A DNA stretch of 64,000 bases from Durusdinium trenchii (GCA_963970005.1 CAXAMN010021113.1:175078-239077); one strand, 5' to 3'; counted from the stretch's first letter, positions 9,343 through 22,033 are shown. Notes: generated from the sequence alone by a model not told the origin. A program made the numbers and translations.

Positions 9343-9789
9343 AATTTGAGAAACTTCACAGAGCATTGGGAATCGGAATACCTCACGACATTACTGCATT
9401 GGTGGGAGTTTTTCGTATCGGGAATCTCCACTCCCACTCACATCACTCACGTCGCGCACGAAAACGTCGTCACTAGCATATATACCAATGCTATGGGCTT
9501 GGAGTTTGTGTGCTTGGCCTTCTCCAGAGCTTGATGAGTTGGTTTGGGCTCCCCTAACAACATCCGAAGGAGTGTTGTGTACAAGCATTCAGAAGAAGGG
9601 CGTTTGCAGTTGTTTTGCTAGAAAATCCATGCACAGGTTATATAGATGGAACGTGGTGGAACCTCCAGAGCCGGGAAAAAAGAGGGTGGTTGGGCAGAAA
9701 AGATTCAGCAGGAACCCCCAAAAAGCGTTGGACTTCGGACTGTCATGGACTTGTTTTCTTGCCCATTCATGTGCAATGCCTGGATCCGA

Positions 9790-9870
9790 AAATCCTGGAG
9801 ACAGGTCTTGTTGTGCTTCCACCAGAGGTTGAGGAACCCCTTAACTATTATTACATAGGTACCCCAGGTT
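9790..9870 (-). repeat. Dispersed repeat, family F4
   Basis: On the minus strand it shares GGGGTACC, AACCTCTGGTGGAAGCACAA and CAAG with the plus-strand copy at 35723-35785. Shorter relatives lie at 17868-17935 and 18292-18350. Confidence 0.65.
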
Positions 9871-11105
9871 CAGGTCCTAGTTCAGGTCACTTAACCTCTC
9901 TTGGAGTGCTTGGGGAAGGAATGGAAAGGGGTACTTTTGTCCCTTGGACTTGGGGCACATCGCAAGCCATGGCCCACCCCAAAACGTTTTCCACCACGCG
10001 GGTCATGCAATATTCCTTCTTTTTCTCACCAGAGGTGCCCCAAATTCTATTGTGCCAGAGAAGTCTTGGGAGATCAAATTCAGTCGGCTTGTGTGGCTTG
10101 CGCCAAATTTTAAGAGGATTCAACTCAGAGCCGTGCCACCCTGTGCCACTTTTCGTTTCAAGTTGCACGTACACTCTCGACCAGGAGAGTCGCCAGAGAC
10201 GATGGTTTTGACCGTTGGTATTGACTTGCCGATCTATCAGTCGGTGAGAATCCTCATTAGCCTGGGGGGCAAGTGAATTGGTTGTAATCGGGACCAAGTA
10301 GGAGTTCCGAAGCGTTGGACTCTGAAACTCAGGATCTTGAGAAGGCAAAGTCAGAGTACAATTTTGATCAATTATCGCTATTTTTAAGAAAGGCCTTTAC
10401 TATAAGCATCATCGTCCGCAACTTCTGGAAATATACCGTACTCAAATTCTACCCTTTTACTGCGCCTGCCAATTGGTTTGGGCCCACATGATTGCTTGTT
10501 ACCCTACAAATCTGACTGGACGACGACAGCAGTCTATGCCCCACTAGGCTTGTTGTTTGTTTTGGCTGTGATTTGATAAGGTGGTGAAAAGAAGCAATTG
10601 GCAAGCACATATAATCAGAAATACCCCTTTTTACGTCAAACTGCGCTCAAGTTTCGAAGCCATCGACAAGTCTGGGACCATCTGGATGATTCGTGCTTTG
10701 GCCCACCCCCAAAAAGTATCAAGCCTATCTGATTTGCATGTTGGACAATCTTGTCGCTCTAACAGGCCGGGAGTCCCAAATTCGGCGGAGTGTGGACACC
10801 CGTATTCAGCGTGCCGAACGATGCAGATCGGGACCACGAACGCTCGGACGAACGCTGAGGTCCGTCTCAGTGTGTCCAGCGTCACTTCGAGCCGACGGCT
10901 CTGGGTGGGCGGGTCGAAGGAGCCGACACTCGTCGTCTTCACTGATTTAAGCTTAACTCCAAAAGCTTTAAGCTTAAAGGGCCAACTCGATGCAGATCGC
11001 CTGTCAGTCTAACCCTCAGCTACATCGTTTTTTTTAAGCAACGTGGTTGTTTAGGACTCAGACCCCCTTCAAATACTTTCTTGATTGACCAGACTCTAAG
11101 GGGGA

Positions 11106-11236
11106 TACACGAACAGACGAACACATCACACGGTGACGTGGATGGCATGGCCTTTCTTTAGGAAGAGGATTCTCCCAAATTGAAGAGGGGGTGCCATCCA
11201 CTACTTAAACATGTGATGTGTTCGTCTGTTCGTGTA
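11106..11236. repeat. Long perfect hairpin, 131 bp
   Basis: The 25-bp arms at 11106-11130 and 11212-11236 are perfect inverted copies, with the core word GAACAGACGAACACATCACA. A nested second stem uses GTGGATGGCA (11138-11147) and TGCCATCCAC (11192-11201). No clear target-site duplication was seen. This could be a miniature inverted-repeat element. Confidence 0.85.
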
Positions 11237-14200
11237 CTCATTTTGTGCTTTGGCCACTGGAGGCCCGGTCACCATGGTAGGACACTTGCCGTGGAAGAAG
11301 GGACCGTCGGACGGGGGGTCTTGGTCTGTTGGAAGCCAGCCGGCAAGCGTCAAACATGTCCAGTCGCATGGAAGCTGCTCGGTTTTGGAAGATACTTGGA
11401 TCATTTTGGATCCATTTCCTTCAGACCTGCCAAGTGATTCCGGCTCCCTACATCTGGGGAAAAGGTTCTTATGTTTCGTGTTTCTATCTCCCCAGCCCTC
11501 AATCAAGAGCCAAGCACCTTCAATAAACCCAACATCTCCAAACCCTCGCAAATGAAACAACCCAACATCCCCCCTTGAAGTCCAAAGATGATTTTTTTTT
11601 GGGACCGCCGAATAAAGAGCGGTCTTTCATTATACCATTTGGCCCTGTTTTCATAAGAAAAGACATGACAAGACCATTTCTTTTTTTGGGGGTGGTCCAA
11701 AATAGGTCATCCAGGTTAGGTCGTCAGACAGCTTGTTGACCTCCACCCCCCTCCCAAACCTTCATCAGTGTGTGGGGGGCTCCAGTCCAAGGTGTTCGCC
11801 CGGAGAAAGCGTCGCTCGCCGTTTCAGCCGTTTCACCCCCACGACCCAACCTTCCGCGGTGGAGCCACCCACCGCCCGAATTCGCCCGATGCCTCGCCGC
11901 GGGCGAGAACATGACGTCCCTGAACAGGACGTTTTGTGAAGAGGTCCCGGAAGAGGGTCCCCGTGCTTTCGTTTCAGCCTACCAGGGAAGTAAGTGAAAG
12001 TTTCTGCCAAAGCTTAGCCATGGGGGATTGGTTTCTGGCTAGACAGGCAGAACAGATGGAACAAGGGGATTTCCGGCCGGAACTGGGGCCGTGACACGTC
12101 ACGCACCGCACCCCAACAAAAGCATCCCGGGGGACTGGCTCCGGGCCCTGGTGGGGCTTATGGGTGGGTCATAAATGATGGGGTTTTCATGTCATGTATA
12201 TAAGTTATATAAGTCATTTCATCCATGGATGGAGCTGGGTAAGTGCCAGAATTTTGACTAGAAACTGATGACGTCATCAGGAAACCAGCCAAAAATCCTG
12301 TGTTGATGGTTGAACCGTGCTATTATGGTTTCCCAAAATGTTGGTCGACCAAAGCTCATTTAGATGAGCCGGCACACCACGGGGTTGACTGAATCGTTTT
12401 TTGATGGCGAAATCCTTGGTCGGAATTCATTACTAAGTCACTCTAGTGGATTCGTTAAGATCACTTAAGATGTTTAAGGGAAGATCTATGTCCAGAGGAA
12501 ACCATTGTGTTTAGTCCAAAACTATGGGCTTACTTCAAGCAAGTGAGAGGAATGCACTGGCACCAAATTCAATCTTTTTAGAGGATTCTGCTAGGCCTTG
12601 ATGGTATTGGTACGTATGTGTTCACGGTTGGTTAATCTAATGGTTGTAGGATGCTTTAGATTGGCTCGTGAGTAGGGCTAGTTCGATCCTGTAATGGTTC
12701 CCCAACACCTCAGCTTCACTTCCTGATCCGGGACTTCTCAGAGTGGAGCATGCTCAACCCTCCCGGCTCAGCGGCGCCGCCGCCACGCAAGGAGGCCATG
12801 AGAAATGGCGAAAAGAGCGCGTTTTTTTTTTTTTTCTGGGGTGGGCAGGGGGAGTCCCTGAAGCAACTTTTGTGAGACTCTCCCCTCAACATCTGAAACA
12901 AAATTCCATCTATAGTATTGCTTTCAAGGCTTCTTCCTGAAGAACCATTGATTTTGAGGGCTCTTATGGGTGAAGCCTCACAGAACCATGCAAACCACGG
13001 TCCCTAACGGGTCATTTGGAGGGTCCATCAATGCTCCGTGCACGTGACGTCCCAATGAGTGGATGGGGTTGGTGCTGTGGAAGCACCGTGGTTGGTGCTG
13101 CCGTGTCGGACATGTATCGGACAGTGTTCACATCCAAGTCCAGAACAGTCGATCTGTGGTCTTGTATGGTCTTGGAAAGAAAAGCCCCAGAATCATGCTG
13201 AGTGATGGCAAATCACCCACCCACCCTGGTCTTTCATCATGGCCTTTCGTGGCGCATGGGCTTCCATGTCGGCTATGCTATTGACACTTGTCCCAAAGCA
13301 TGGCTGTGCATCAAAACATGGGGCCTTTCACCCAGGTAGATGGATCTCCCTGGTCACCTGTTCCAAATCCCCTCGTGCCCAGAACGTTCCGGTGCCATGG
13401 GGCCTAAAGCAATTCCGGTGCCGTGGTGCCTAAGCAATGTAGCTTAACCAGACACCAGGACCTTCCCGACCGAACTGAAGCGAGTCCGTCGTGGCCGAAG
13501 AACAACCAGCCTGGTCGTCCCGAAGCAACCAGGAAATCAAGTTCGGTCACTGGGAAGATCCAGATAGAGAGAACATCATCTTCGCTTCGATCCCGAGATC
13601 TCTGGATCTCTGAACTGAAGACTTGTGAGTCTCTGCCACCCACCGAAACCCACCTGAACTCGAGTCTCTCTGGGTGGTGAGACCTGAGATGTTCAAGTTA
13701 CTCCTTCGACGGATCCCACGTCGACTCATGATTCCGACTCATGCCTACGACCTGCTCTTTCAGGTCCGCTTGGACCTGCTCTCCGCCCCAAGCGGACCTC
13801 CACCGAACACCGCAAGACCTGGTCTTTGGGGCCCGCCCGAGGTGCCGGTGCCGGTCATGAGGCCGGAAGAAACGACCTGCAGAAAGCCCTTTTTGTCCGG
13901 AGGGTCCTGGGAGTCCAGGTGTTTTTCGTGGCGTTTCGGGTTCCCTCATTGTCTAATTTGAATTCTTTATCTTGATGCATGGTCAGAATTCAGCAAGTGT
14001 CACATATTCTATTCAAAGGGCCACCTTCAAATCAAAAAACAAGGGGTCAAGGGTCTTGAAAGACCCTTCATTCATCTGGTCCTGGTCGAAAAAAGCCCAC
14101 CATCCACCGACTAGAAGGTGCACCCAGGGGTGGGGGCTGGTTGGGGGGTCCACCTTCTGAGGATGTGGGTGGATTCCTGCAAATATACCAGCACCCATCA

Positions 14201-14642
14201 CTGCCAGGTCTCTTCTAGTGGCATTGGGAGACGCAAAGTGATGGGTGAAGACCTGTGAAGTCGGGTGCTGGGATAATGCAAATATCATATCTACCAACAC
14301 CACCCAGTCACCCTCCGTGAAGATGTATGTTCCCATGTCCTCACCTCGAAATCGACGCTCCGACCAAAAAACGCGCGGAGAGGTCGGCGAGTTTCCAGCC
14401 TGAGAGGTCAAAATTTTGATCAATAAACCCTGTTGCCCGCAACGGGTCTTTTGATTCCACCAGGAATTCCTGGTAAGCGCACTGAATTATTCGGACTGAC
14501 TCGGAGGGTCCGGGATCACTACTAGTCAGTCAGATGTTTTTTGAAATAGTCCGGGTGGTGTCCCACCAGCCACAGTCAGGAAAAGGTGATCACTATTTTT
14601 GGGAACGTCTTTACTAAGCATCATCCACTGTTCCTCCCTAGG

Positions 14643-14738
14643 GATCCAGTCCTACCTTCTCAGGTTCGGTACGACTGGACCCTGATGGCACCTACACAAC
14701 AGTGTCGAACACATCACCGTACCTCAGAGGGTTTATAT
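14643..14738. repeat. Fold-back repeat, family F2
   Basis: Contains GGTACGACTGGACCCTGATG and AACAGTGTCGAACACATCACC, the diagnostic F2 words. They recur in order at 27927-28017 and in inverted order at 44683-44788. A TA microsatellite follows directly. Confidence 0.72.
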
Positions 14739-15138
14739 ATATATATATATGTGGATTCCTAGGGACTGGTAATGGGATACACCCAAGAAACGGTCGACCG
14801 GACTGCCAGAACCAGATTCTTCAGTTTTCGTGACCTGAGCCCCTGGAGTCCCTGGTCCCTGACCTTTTCCCCTATATAAGTGAGTGAACCAACCAGGAGA
14901 TCAAAGAGCCAGCTTGTAAGAAGAACCAGCCCAAGACGATGAAAATAGGGTGCATCGCATGAAGCTGGTGGGACTCCAAGGTCACAAACTGAACAAGCAG
15001 AAGAGTCTAAGACTGAAAATAAGACTCTTTGTTGGGTGTATCATGTGTATCGCATCACCAGAAAATCCGTGGATGATGCTCAGTAAGGTTGACCCTTTTC
15101 CCCCCTCCCAAATCGTGATACTATCCCAACTGAAGAAC

Positions 15139-15246
15139 CCAGGCTCAATGAATTGGTTTAAGGGAACATCTGCAGGACACCCACAGTTTCCGGGGTTTTC
15201 AACCCATGGTTTCCTGTAGATTGTCCCTTAAACCCATTGAGCCTGG
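15139..15246. repeat. Long imperfect hairpin, 108 bp
   Basis: The arm starting CCAGGCTCAATG with GGTTTAAGGGA pairs with TCCCTTAAACCC and CATTGAGCCTGG. A nested stem uses TCTGCAGGACACC and GGTTTCCTGTAGA. It resembles a miniature inverted-repeat element; no relative was found elsewhere in the window. Confidence 0.8.
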
Positions 15247-15391
15247 CATCTCTCCGATCGGCCCCTCCAGGCCTCGCGGCTCCGCGACCAACGTCGCGTC
15301 ACTGCCGGAGCCGACGTTGTGCGCGGAGCGCGGAGCGCGGCGGTGGAGCTGAGAAGGAGGCTGGAGGCACTGAGGGTATTGACTATACATG

Positions 15392-15496
15392 GCTACTATA
15401 GTAACAAGGACGCTTACTGGGTGGAGGCCCATCGCTACTAGGGTGGAGGCCATGAATTACTACTATAGTAACAAGAAGCTACTAGTAACAAGGAGT
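15392..15496. repeat. CTACTAGTAG-type minisatellite, family F7
   Basis: Short direct repeats built from CTATAGTAACAAG and AAGCTACTAGTA. Related arrays occur at 30067-30245 and, in part, at 43526-43612. Confidence 0.65.
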
Positions 15497-15682
15497 ATTG
15501 ACTCAGGCCACTGTGTGGCCAAAAAGGGGAGGTTCTTGAGTATGGAGACCGGCACAGAGTTCCCTTGTGGATGGCCTGGCCCCGACAGGGGGTCCTCCCA
15601 TGTTCCGAACGAAGACCACAGAGGCTGTGGGTGAGTTTTCCACCTCCATGTGAGTGTTCCTCGGAGCTCCGAGTGTTACTTA

Positions 15683-15750
15683 CCCAGACGCTCCGTGAAA
15701 GCAGCCCTTTCCTGGTCCCTCAAAACCTAGAGTTTGGTGAGAACATTGAG
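15683..15750. repeat. Repeat, family F5 (partial)
   Basis: Begins CCCAGACGCTCCGTGAAA and has GGTCCCTCAAAACCTAGAG downstream. This matches the left half of the F5 copies at 30348 and 33158; the right arm is missing. Confidence 0.55.
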
Positions 15751-16498
15751 AAAACCCAGGCTGAAGATTGAGTCCATCTTTCAGGGAAGTAGATTGGGGC
15801 GACCTGGAAGAAGAACTCACCAAGAAGTCTGGGTGGCCACTTCCAGGACCCACTTATATAATTACTCTCAAGAAGATGAGTCCGGGTGCAGGCTTACTTC
15901 CGGTTCCATCCACGACCCCAGGTGGGGGAAAGGGGTGGGTGCCAGGGGGTCGGATTCTGCCGAGTGCTGGAAGGGTGTTCCAAGAACCATGACTCCGCGC
16001 GTGATGACTTCGGCTGCAGCTGGCCAGTGGCCCTGTAATATTAGCCCCCTCCTCACCATGCCATGCCACACGAAAAGAAAAACACATCACCTGACTCAGC
16101 GAACATTTGCAAGGCATTTTCAGATTTGCACCCCCCCCAACAAAACCAGCGTGCAGTGAAGGACCACTTGCTTCAACTGATAGCACCATATATTATACAA
16201 CATCCAAAGAGGCGCCTTCTAGCATTGCTCCGCCCAAAGGCCACACCCAAAAACACCAAAAACACGTCCATCCTCACACCCCCACGACACCCAGTCAGTG
16301 GCTCCACAGTTTGGGTCTTGTTCGCCCGGTCCCACCCCGGGGATTCGCTCGTTGCGTTCGTTCGACAGTGGGGGCTCGTCGCCTGCGGCGATGCGCCAGC
16401 AGTGTTGCGTCGCCCGCCATGGTGATAGCGGTGCGTGTCTTGTCCAGTGTCCCTCGTCGTTCATGGACGGATGAGTGGGTGGAAGATCATGCCCAGTA

Positions 16499-16592
16499 GG
16501 GATCCGCATACCTTCTCAGAAGGTACTTGGACCCTGTAGATGATCTACATAACAGGGTCTCCGATCACCGTACCTCAGAAGGTATGTGGATC
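16499..16592. repeat. Nested hairpin, family F2
   Basis: The outer arms GGATCCGCATACCTTCTCA and CTCAGAAGGTATGTGGATCC pair. The inner arms GACCCTGT and ACAGGGTC pair around GATGATC. It shares the ACCGTACCTCAGA word with the copy at 14643. Confidence 0.72.
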
Positions 16593-17622
16593 CATACGGA
16601 TGGAAGAGCCGTGGCTTCCGTTCCCTGACCTGTTTGACCATGAAAGAAGAGTTCGGTTGACCTGATTTTGTAGTCGCAAACCCTCATAGTATATTGAGCA
16701 ATGGTTGTGTAGTAAAGAGTTAGGAGGCTGCTCTACCATGGAACTGGTATCTCTTCCGCCATTTCTGTGGTGAGAATTGTTTGAACCTCGTGTCAGTGCC
16801 TCAGCACCTTACAATGGTGGGCCATGAATTGTGGTTTGGCAAAACCACACAGCTTTCCAACCAATACCGAACCGTGAGAGTGGTCACCCGGCTTTGACCC
16901 CATCATATCAGCAGTTCCATGTCGGAATGGTTTGTTGTTTCGCATCTAGTAAGTGGATGTGGCAGAGGCACCCTTATCCAACAGGGAACTCCTTTGGATC
17001 TGCTGGTACATGTCGCTTGAGGAAAGGATGTGCCCAGACCGGAGGATTCACTGGTGTGTGAGCACTGAAGTGCCTTTTCCAAGTAAAAAGGATCCTCCCC
17101 AAGTGAGTGTCAAGCCTGCTAGTCGCTCCCATTCTGCGAGAAAAGGGGCCAATTTCTGCCCATGTCCTACACCCAAACAGCTTCACTCCACCTGTGACCC
17201 GACCTTTTGCTGAGGAACTTCATCAATAGGACTTCAGCATACTTCAGCCAGGGCCGATCCTCCTTAACCACGCTGCCCCGCTCCAGGAGCACTGCCTCCG
17301 TCCACCCCGAAAAACACGCACCGAGACCGCCGAGACCGCCGTGAGGTGCTGAGATCGGCCAGCTCCTTACCCAAGCCGATGATTCCAGTGGGTACCACGG
17401 TCACCAGGTGCAGTTCCTGGGAGGTTGGAGGATGTGGCTAGAAAAATCACCATCACTCAAGTCTGCGTCTGCTGCTTCTCGCGTTTACACGTACGTTCGT
17501 GGGCTCGCTGGACTGATTGGACGGAGTTGGGTCGGGACGCAGAACGAATCTCCCGACCCGAACGAGAACCGAGAACTTTTCGACTAGTCCGAGAAGGAGG
17601 TCCTGAAACGAATCTCCCTAGA

Positions 17623-17723
17623 GTCGACCCGTTCTTACCTCGGAAAATGGGGCCCCAGTCGTAGCTGTTTTTTGTTCGGGTCATGTCCCATGTTCTAAGC
17701 TACTGGCTCAGTCGGGTCCAGGT
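17623..17723 (+). repeat. Fold-back repeat, family F3
   Basis: Reads ACCTCGGAAAATGGGGCCCC then GTCATGTCCCATGTTCTAAG and ends GTCGGGTCCAG before GT. The two halves form a ~15-bp stem. Here the usual GT at the left boundary is TT. Confidence 0.75.
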
Positions 17724-17867
17724 CAAGCCATTTCAATCTTCCATTCCGTTCGGACCGATGACCGACCCGCCGGTCCAAACAGCCGGACATCGAGGGAACC
17801 GGTCTGGACCGATTGAAAACGGTCTGTGGCTTGGGGTCGAATGGAGAGACCGAGATACCAAGAGACT

Positions 17868-17935
17868 GGGGTACCCAACTGGGATAGTCTATATAGATCT
17901 ATATAGTTCTTCAACCTCTGTTGGTACCCCTGAAT
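17868..17935 (+). repeat. Dispersed repeat, family F4
   Basis: Contains GGGGTACCCAACTGGGATAG and TTCTTCAACCTCTGTTGG, shared with 18292-18350 and 35723-35785. Confidence 0.65.
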
Positions 17936-18291
17936 CTCTTCTTTATGAGAAAAACTTGGGGGGGCTATCAATCGACACTCCTTGGCAAGTCGTGGGAAGA
18001 AAGTTGTCAAGTGATTCTCCTTGTCAAGTTGGTCACCAAATCAAGGATTCTGCAATTCGATTGGACTCTGGATCTCATGGGCGAGCAAGATCCTGGACCC
18101 TCAACCCCGGCCCCCTGCGTTTCGGTGTCGGAGTCCGACCCTTCTGTTTGTTCCAGCCGGTACGGATTCTGGGGCGGAAGGATTCATGTCCATTCTTGAT
18201 CTCTTTCAGATGCGAATCTCTTTCAGATCGGACTCCGAAGATGCGGAGATACAAGCAAGAGAGGTATCCAGTGACTGTTTTCTTAGGATCC

Positions 18292-18350
18292 GACTGGGGT
18301 ACCCAACTGGGATAGTCGAACTAGGGTCCTTCAACCTCTGTTGGAAGAGA
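18292..18350 (+). repeat. Dispersed repeat, family F4
   Basis: Starts GGGGTACCCAACTGGGATAG and continues to TTCAACCTCTGTTGGAAGAG. It lies about 420 bp downstream of a sister copy in the same orientation. Confidence 0.65.
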
Positions 18351-19718
18351 AAAGATATCCAAAGATATCCAAAGTCTTCCCTCAAGCAGTTCTTGTTGAA
18401 CGAATATCATTATATCACATTCCCATCGTGCTACCACCCCCTAGGGCTCCAACTACCTCCACTTCGAAGGTGTCAAGGGTTGGCTTCTTGGAGGGTCTAA
18501 GTGCCATGTGGCGTGCCTGAGAAGATGTTTGGATCCCTAAATGGGCATCTTCAGACTGAGGCTCTGGCACACCACACCCTCGTCTCTCCAGATCGGATCT
18601 CCACCCACACGGCCCGTCACCGCGCCCGGTCCGGTAGGAAAGGCACCACTGGACAGAAAGGCCCCGGGCAGTGGGAACCGAACAGTGACGTGTTCGACGA
18701 GCGGACGTAGACGGATGGAGCTCCAATTGGAAAGTTTATGAAAGTTCCTAATTGGTACTAAGACACACAGAACGATTTGCAATCTTTTTGCTGTAGTCTA
18801 TAGTACATGGAAGGATGAAGGCATGGCAGGAAGGGCCCAGTGCGTTCTGAAAGAGATGCTTTGTTTTTTCTTCGACAAAGACCTCGAGTTTCCGGAGGAA
18901 AGAGGCCCGGAAAGAAGAACTGGATTTCTTGCTTCACTTGGTGGTGGAACAAGGGCATGAAGCCCAAATGGTTGCGATGAGCTTGTTTCATTTGCAATTA
19001 TATTAGTATACGGCATGTAATATAATATATATATAGACATCAGTTTGCACGAGTCAGCTTACCTGGATCTTCCAACCAATTGAAAAGTTCGGCCTTTCAT
19101 GCAGAAAACCAGCCGGAAGGCAGACAAGTCGCAATTCGTTGGAAGATGTCGGGATATGGCTGAAATTCCAAGCTCCACCTCCTTTGGAAGGAAGAGAACC
19201 CTCTTTCCACCGAAGTATCCCGGAAGTCCCGATTCGTTTTTCGATTTTTCAAAACAATTGGGTCCAACTCCCTCCGTTCGGTTGGAGTTTCTCACGGCTT
19301 TCTCACCAATCCCGTTTTGGAGTGACCGGGTGTGACCGGGAATGACCGGGCGGACCTCGACCCGATTCCGCGGAGTCCGCCCGTCTCGAGACGGTGTCCT
19401 CGGTGTTGCGCGGCGGGTGGGTCGGTGCACCGGTTTCCCGTGGTGAAGCCCGAGCTGTGAATGACCATGAAACAAAGGAAACAAGAGTCAGTTGAACTGG
19501 TTTTAGTCAGGAAATCAAACATATGCCAGGACCTTCGTGACCTTTCTGGCGTCTCTAAGTGACCTTTGATGGGCCTATATATACAAGTGACCTCATCCGG
19601 GTGTAAAAGATTGTAAAGAGATGTAAAAAGCGTCATGGTTGCTTGGAATTTCAGGCTGGTTCAGACCCTTGAAACAGATGGTAGGCAAACGGACTTCCCA
19701 GCAAATTCACAGAATTAG

Positions 19719-19796
19719 CCATCCATGGGACTGACATATTTGTCTACACTGGAGTGGTGCCAGGGGGGTCAATGGGGCATATATTCCAGTGCTGTT
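19719..19796. repeat. Fold-back repeat, family F1 (partial)
   Basis: CCATCCATGGGACTGACATA, then GTGGTGCCAGGGGGGTCAAT and ATTCCAGT. This is the same layout as the full copy at 57439-57529, but the right terminus is lost. Confidence 0.62.
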
Positions 19797-20536
19797 CCTG
19801 TTCGTCGCCGCTCCGAGCCAGGTCGAGTGTTGATCGTGAAGCCGGTGGCCAAGGCCTATGTCTTGTCAGGACCGGTGCTCTGCGGACTCGTCTTGTGGTC
19901 GTCATTGGTTTGAATGGTCGAACGAATCGCCTGGTTTGAACATTTCTAAAAACAAGGCTTTTCGTTACAAACACCAGGTCAACAGATTTTGGAGGGTCTT
20001 TCAGAAGGCGAACGGGAGGACGAAGGCGTCTTCGCGGCCCGAACAAGATCGCAGTGAGATGTGAATTCATGTCCATTCACGGCCCAGCAGAAAGTCACCT
20101 ACCGAGATGCTTCGGAACACCAAGTGCCAGTGGTTTGAAGAGGTTCCATGTGGGTCTCTTCCAGCTTTGACGAACTTGATGTGACCATGTGAACCCCCTG
20201 CGGAGTTCGATCAATTCCCAAGGGAAAAGGTTCTATATAATATATATGCATGTCGATTTCGCTTCCCAGTTGTACCACCTGGCAATTCAGATCCTCAGGG
20301 AGGTTCGTCCCTTCGTCCCTGGTGGATCTACAGGACGCACCTCTCCGTTCGTTCGCCTCTCCTCCTCGAAACTGCTGCTCTCCCACCAGCCTTCCGCTTT
20401 CGGAGGACACCTCCTGCAGCTCGGCAGACGTACGGTGATGTTTTTTCTTTGCGCCATGGTGGCGCAGAGAGGGAGGTAGCCACGCCCGCGGACGATGAAC
20501 ACGGGGAAAACATGGGAAGACCAGGCCCTTCCCCTA

Positions 20537-20632
20537 GGCCTCCAGTCGTACCGAACCTGAGAAGGTGGGACTGGGGTGGGTGCCAGGAGGGTCCAGTCAT
20601 ACCTTCTGAGGAGGTACGACTGGAGGTGTAGG
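20537..20632. repeat. Fold-back repeat, family F2
   Basis: CCTCCAGTCGTACCGAACCT, GGACTGGGGTGGGTGCCAGG and CATACCTTCTGAGGAGGTAC, ending GGTGTAGGG. Nearly the same order is found at 23992-24082 and 28622-28720. Confidence 0.72.
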
Positions 20633-20694
20633 GTGTAGGGTTCAAACAAATTCCCCCTCCTTTATCCGGAGAATCGACCCTTTCAGGCCCGATC

Positions 20695-20714
20695 CACGCG
20701 CGCGCGCGTGTGTG
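20695..20714. repeat. Alternating CG/TG tract
   Basis: CACGCGCGCGCGCGTGTGTG, a pure purine-pyrimidine alternation of 20 bp and potentially Z-DNA forming. Confidence 0.8.
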
Positions 20715-20970
20715 ATCGACGGGATATCAAGGGGTGGGCCGTCAGTGACTCCATCAACTGTTTCTCAGGTAGAATCGGGTAGAATGGTAGCACCTGGATG
20801 ACTGGGTCCTCGAGTTTGTGATAGATCCAGATTAATATCCAGATCAATCATCCAACCGGTTGGTGCTGTTTTGTTTGACCTTGCTGTGAACTCAAGTCGT
20901 TGGACCATGGATCAAGATCGATTGGGCTTGTGCATCTTCGCGAATCGCCCATCCATGTGGAGCCTCTTCG

Positions 20971-21064
20971 ACAGACCTCGGAAAAAATGGGGCCCCAGTC
21001 GCAGCTGTTTTGAAGGGGTCATGGGTCATGTCCCATTTTCTAAGGTACTTTGGAGGATCCAGGT
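20971..21064 (+). repeat. Fold-back repeat, family F3
   Basis: ACCTCGGAAAAAATGGGGCC, GGGTCATGTCCCATTTTCTA and TTTGGAGGATCCAGGT. This is the typical F3 order with a short duplication of GGGTCATG inside. Confidence 0.75.
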
Positions 21065-22033
21065 AGAATCAATGTCCAATCGTATATCAGTATATCTGAA
21101 TCGATTTTTCGGACACATGGCGAGGATCGATCTACTAGTGGCCCGGCCGGTTTTCCATGAAAGATTAGGGGAAAACATGGTTTTTGATGGGCTATGTCCG
21201 GCCCCTGGTATCTACTAGCAAACATAGCCAAACACTGAATATTGGGGACGCTCCATGAAACAAGAATAGGTGGAGTTTGTGCGGTGATTGACCCTTAATT
21301 ACCACGCATCTCGGGGGTCTGTAACTGACCAACAAGGGTGGTTGGTGGACTTAAAAGAGACCATACTTGGGTTCCTGCATAGGGGGGTCCTTCCAATGAT
21401 GGATCGAATCTGGGGCGCGAAGCACGAAATCCGAGTCACTACCCTGATGCTTCCAGCAATTGTGAGGGAACATCAGCGAAGTGATGAAGACTGCTGGTTC
21501 AGTTGGGGGTTTTATTTATCGAAAGTCTACAGTCTACATGATATATCTCCAACATTCCATGTATGGAACTTTTATGTACCTGTATTGAACCTTAACACAT
21601 CTTAAACTCACCCTAAGCAGATATTCCGGTCCCATGGATTGGTTGGTGGAGTTACAAAGGCATTTCGACATGAACATCGGCTCACGCACCGACACGGGGT
21701 ATCTTGGGGGGTCCTGTGGTCGTCTGGACCTGCCACGCGGCGACTCAGCGGTCGAGTCGCGCCCCGCAGCGGTCGTCTGCGGAGGTCCAAGATGAGCTTG
21801 GCGGAGTGGCTCCTGCAACGGAAGTGGCCAGTCTTGGCAGCCGCCTGGCCGGGAACATGAGGGGCCAGGAGGTTTTTTTGGGAGGGAACATGGAAGCTAC
21901 TAAGTGCATCGGCACTAGGAACAAAACACGGGAACATAGACCAATGGAAAAAGTGCATAGCCATCAATACAAAGCCACTTGATGAACCTCGTTGGTTTCT
22001 GGCACAGTGAAGATCAAATCAGAGTAGGAGAGT

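Larger units (their letters stand above)
9343..14640. other. Non-coding region with repeats
   Basis: No gene I can support. It contains an F4 repeat (9790-9870), a strong hairpin (11106-11236), an A-run at 12820-12836 (as T on the plus strand) and several dual-strand ORFs of 60-145 codons without domains. A pol III-like A-box/B-box pair near 12630-12690 was examined and rejected as a tRNA gene. Confidence 0.6.
14641..21880. other. Non-coding region dense in fold-backs
   Basis: No convincing gene. It contains F2 copies (14643-14738, 16499-16592, 20537-20632), a long hairpin (15139-15246), F5 (15683-15750), F7 (15392-15496), F3 (17623-17723, 20971-21064), F4 (17868-17935, 18292-18350), F1 (19719-19796), a TA microsatellite (14725-14748) and an alternating CG tract (20695-20714). 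The ORFs up to 210 codons here overlap these repeats and look like shadows. Confidence 0.6.

Noticed and set aside
12627-12700. tRNA-like A-box (TGGTTAATCTAATGG) and B-box (AGTTCGATCC)
   Set aside because: The T-arm stem does not pair and no acceptor or anticodon stem can be drawn. At most a SINE-like relic.
17683-18315. 210-codon plus ORF
   Set aside because: It overlaps an F3 repeat and two F4 repeats; it is a shadow of repeat sequence.
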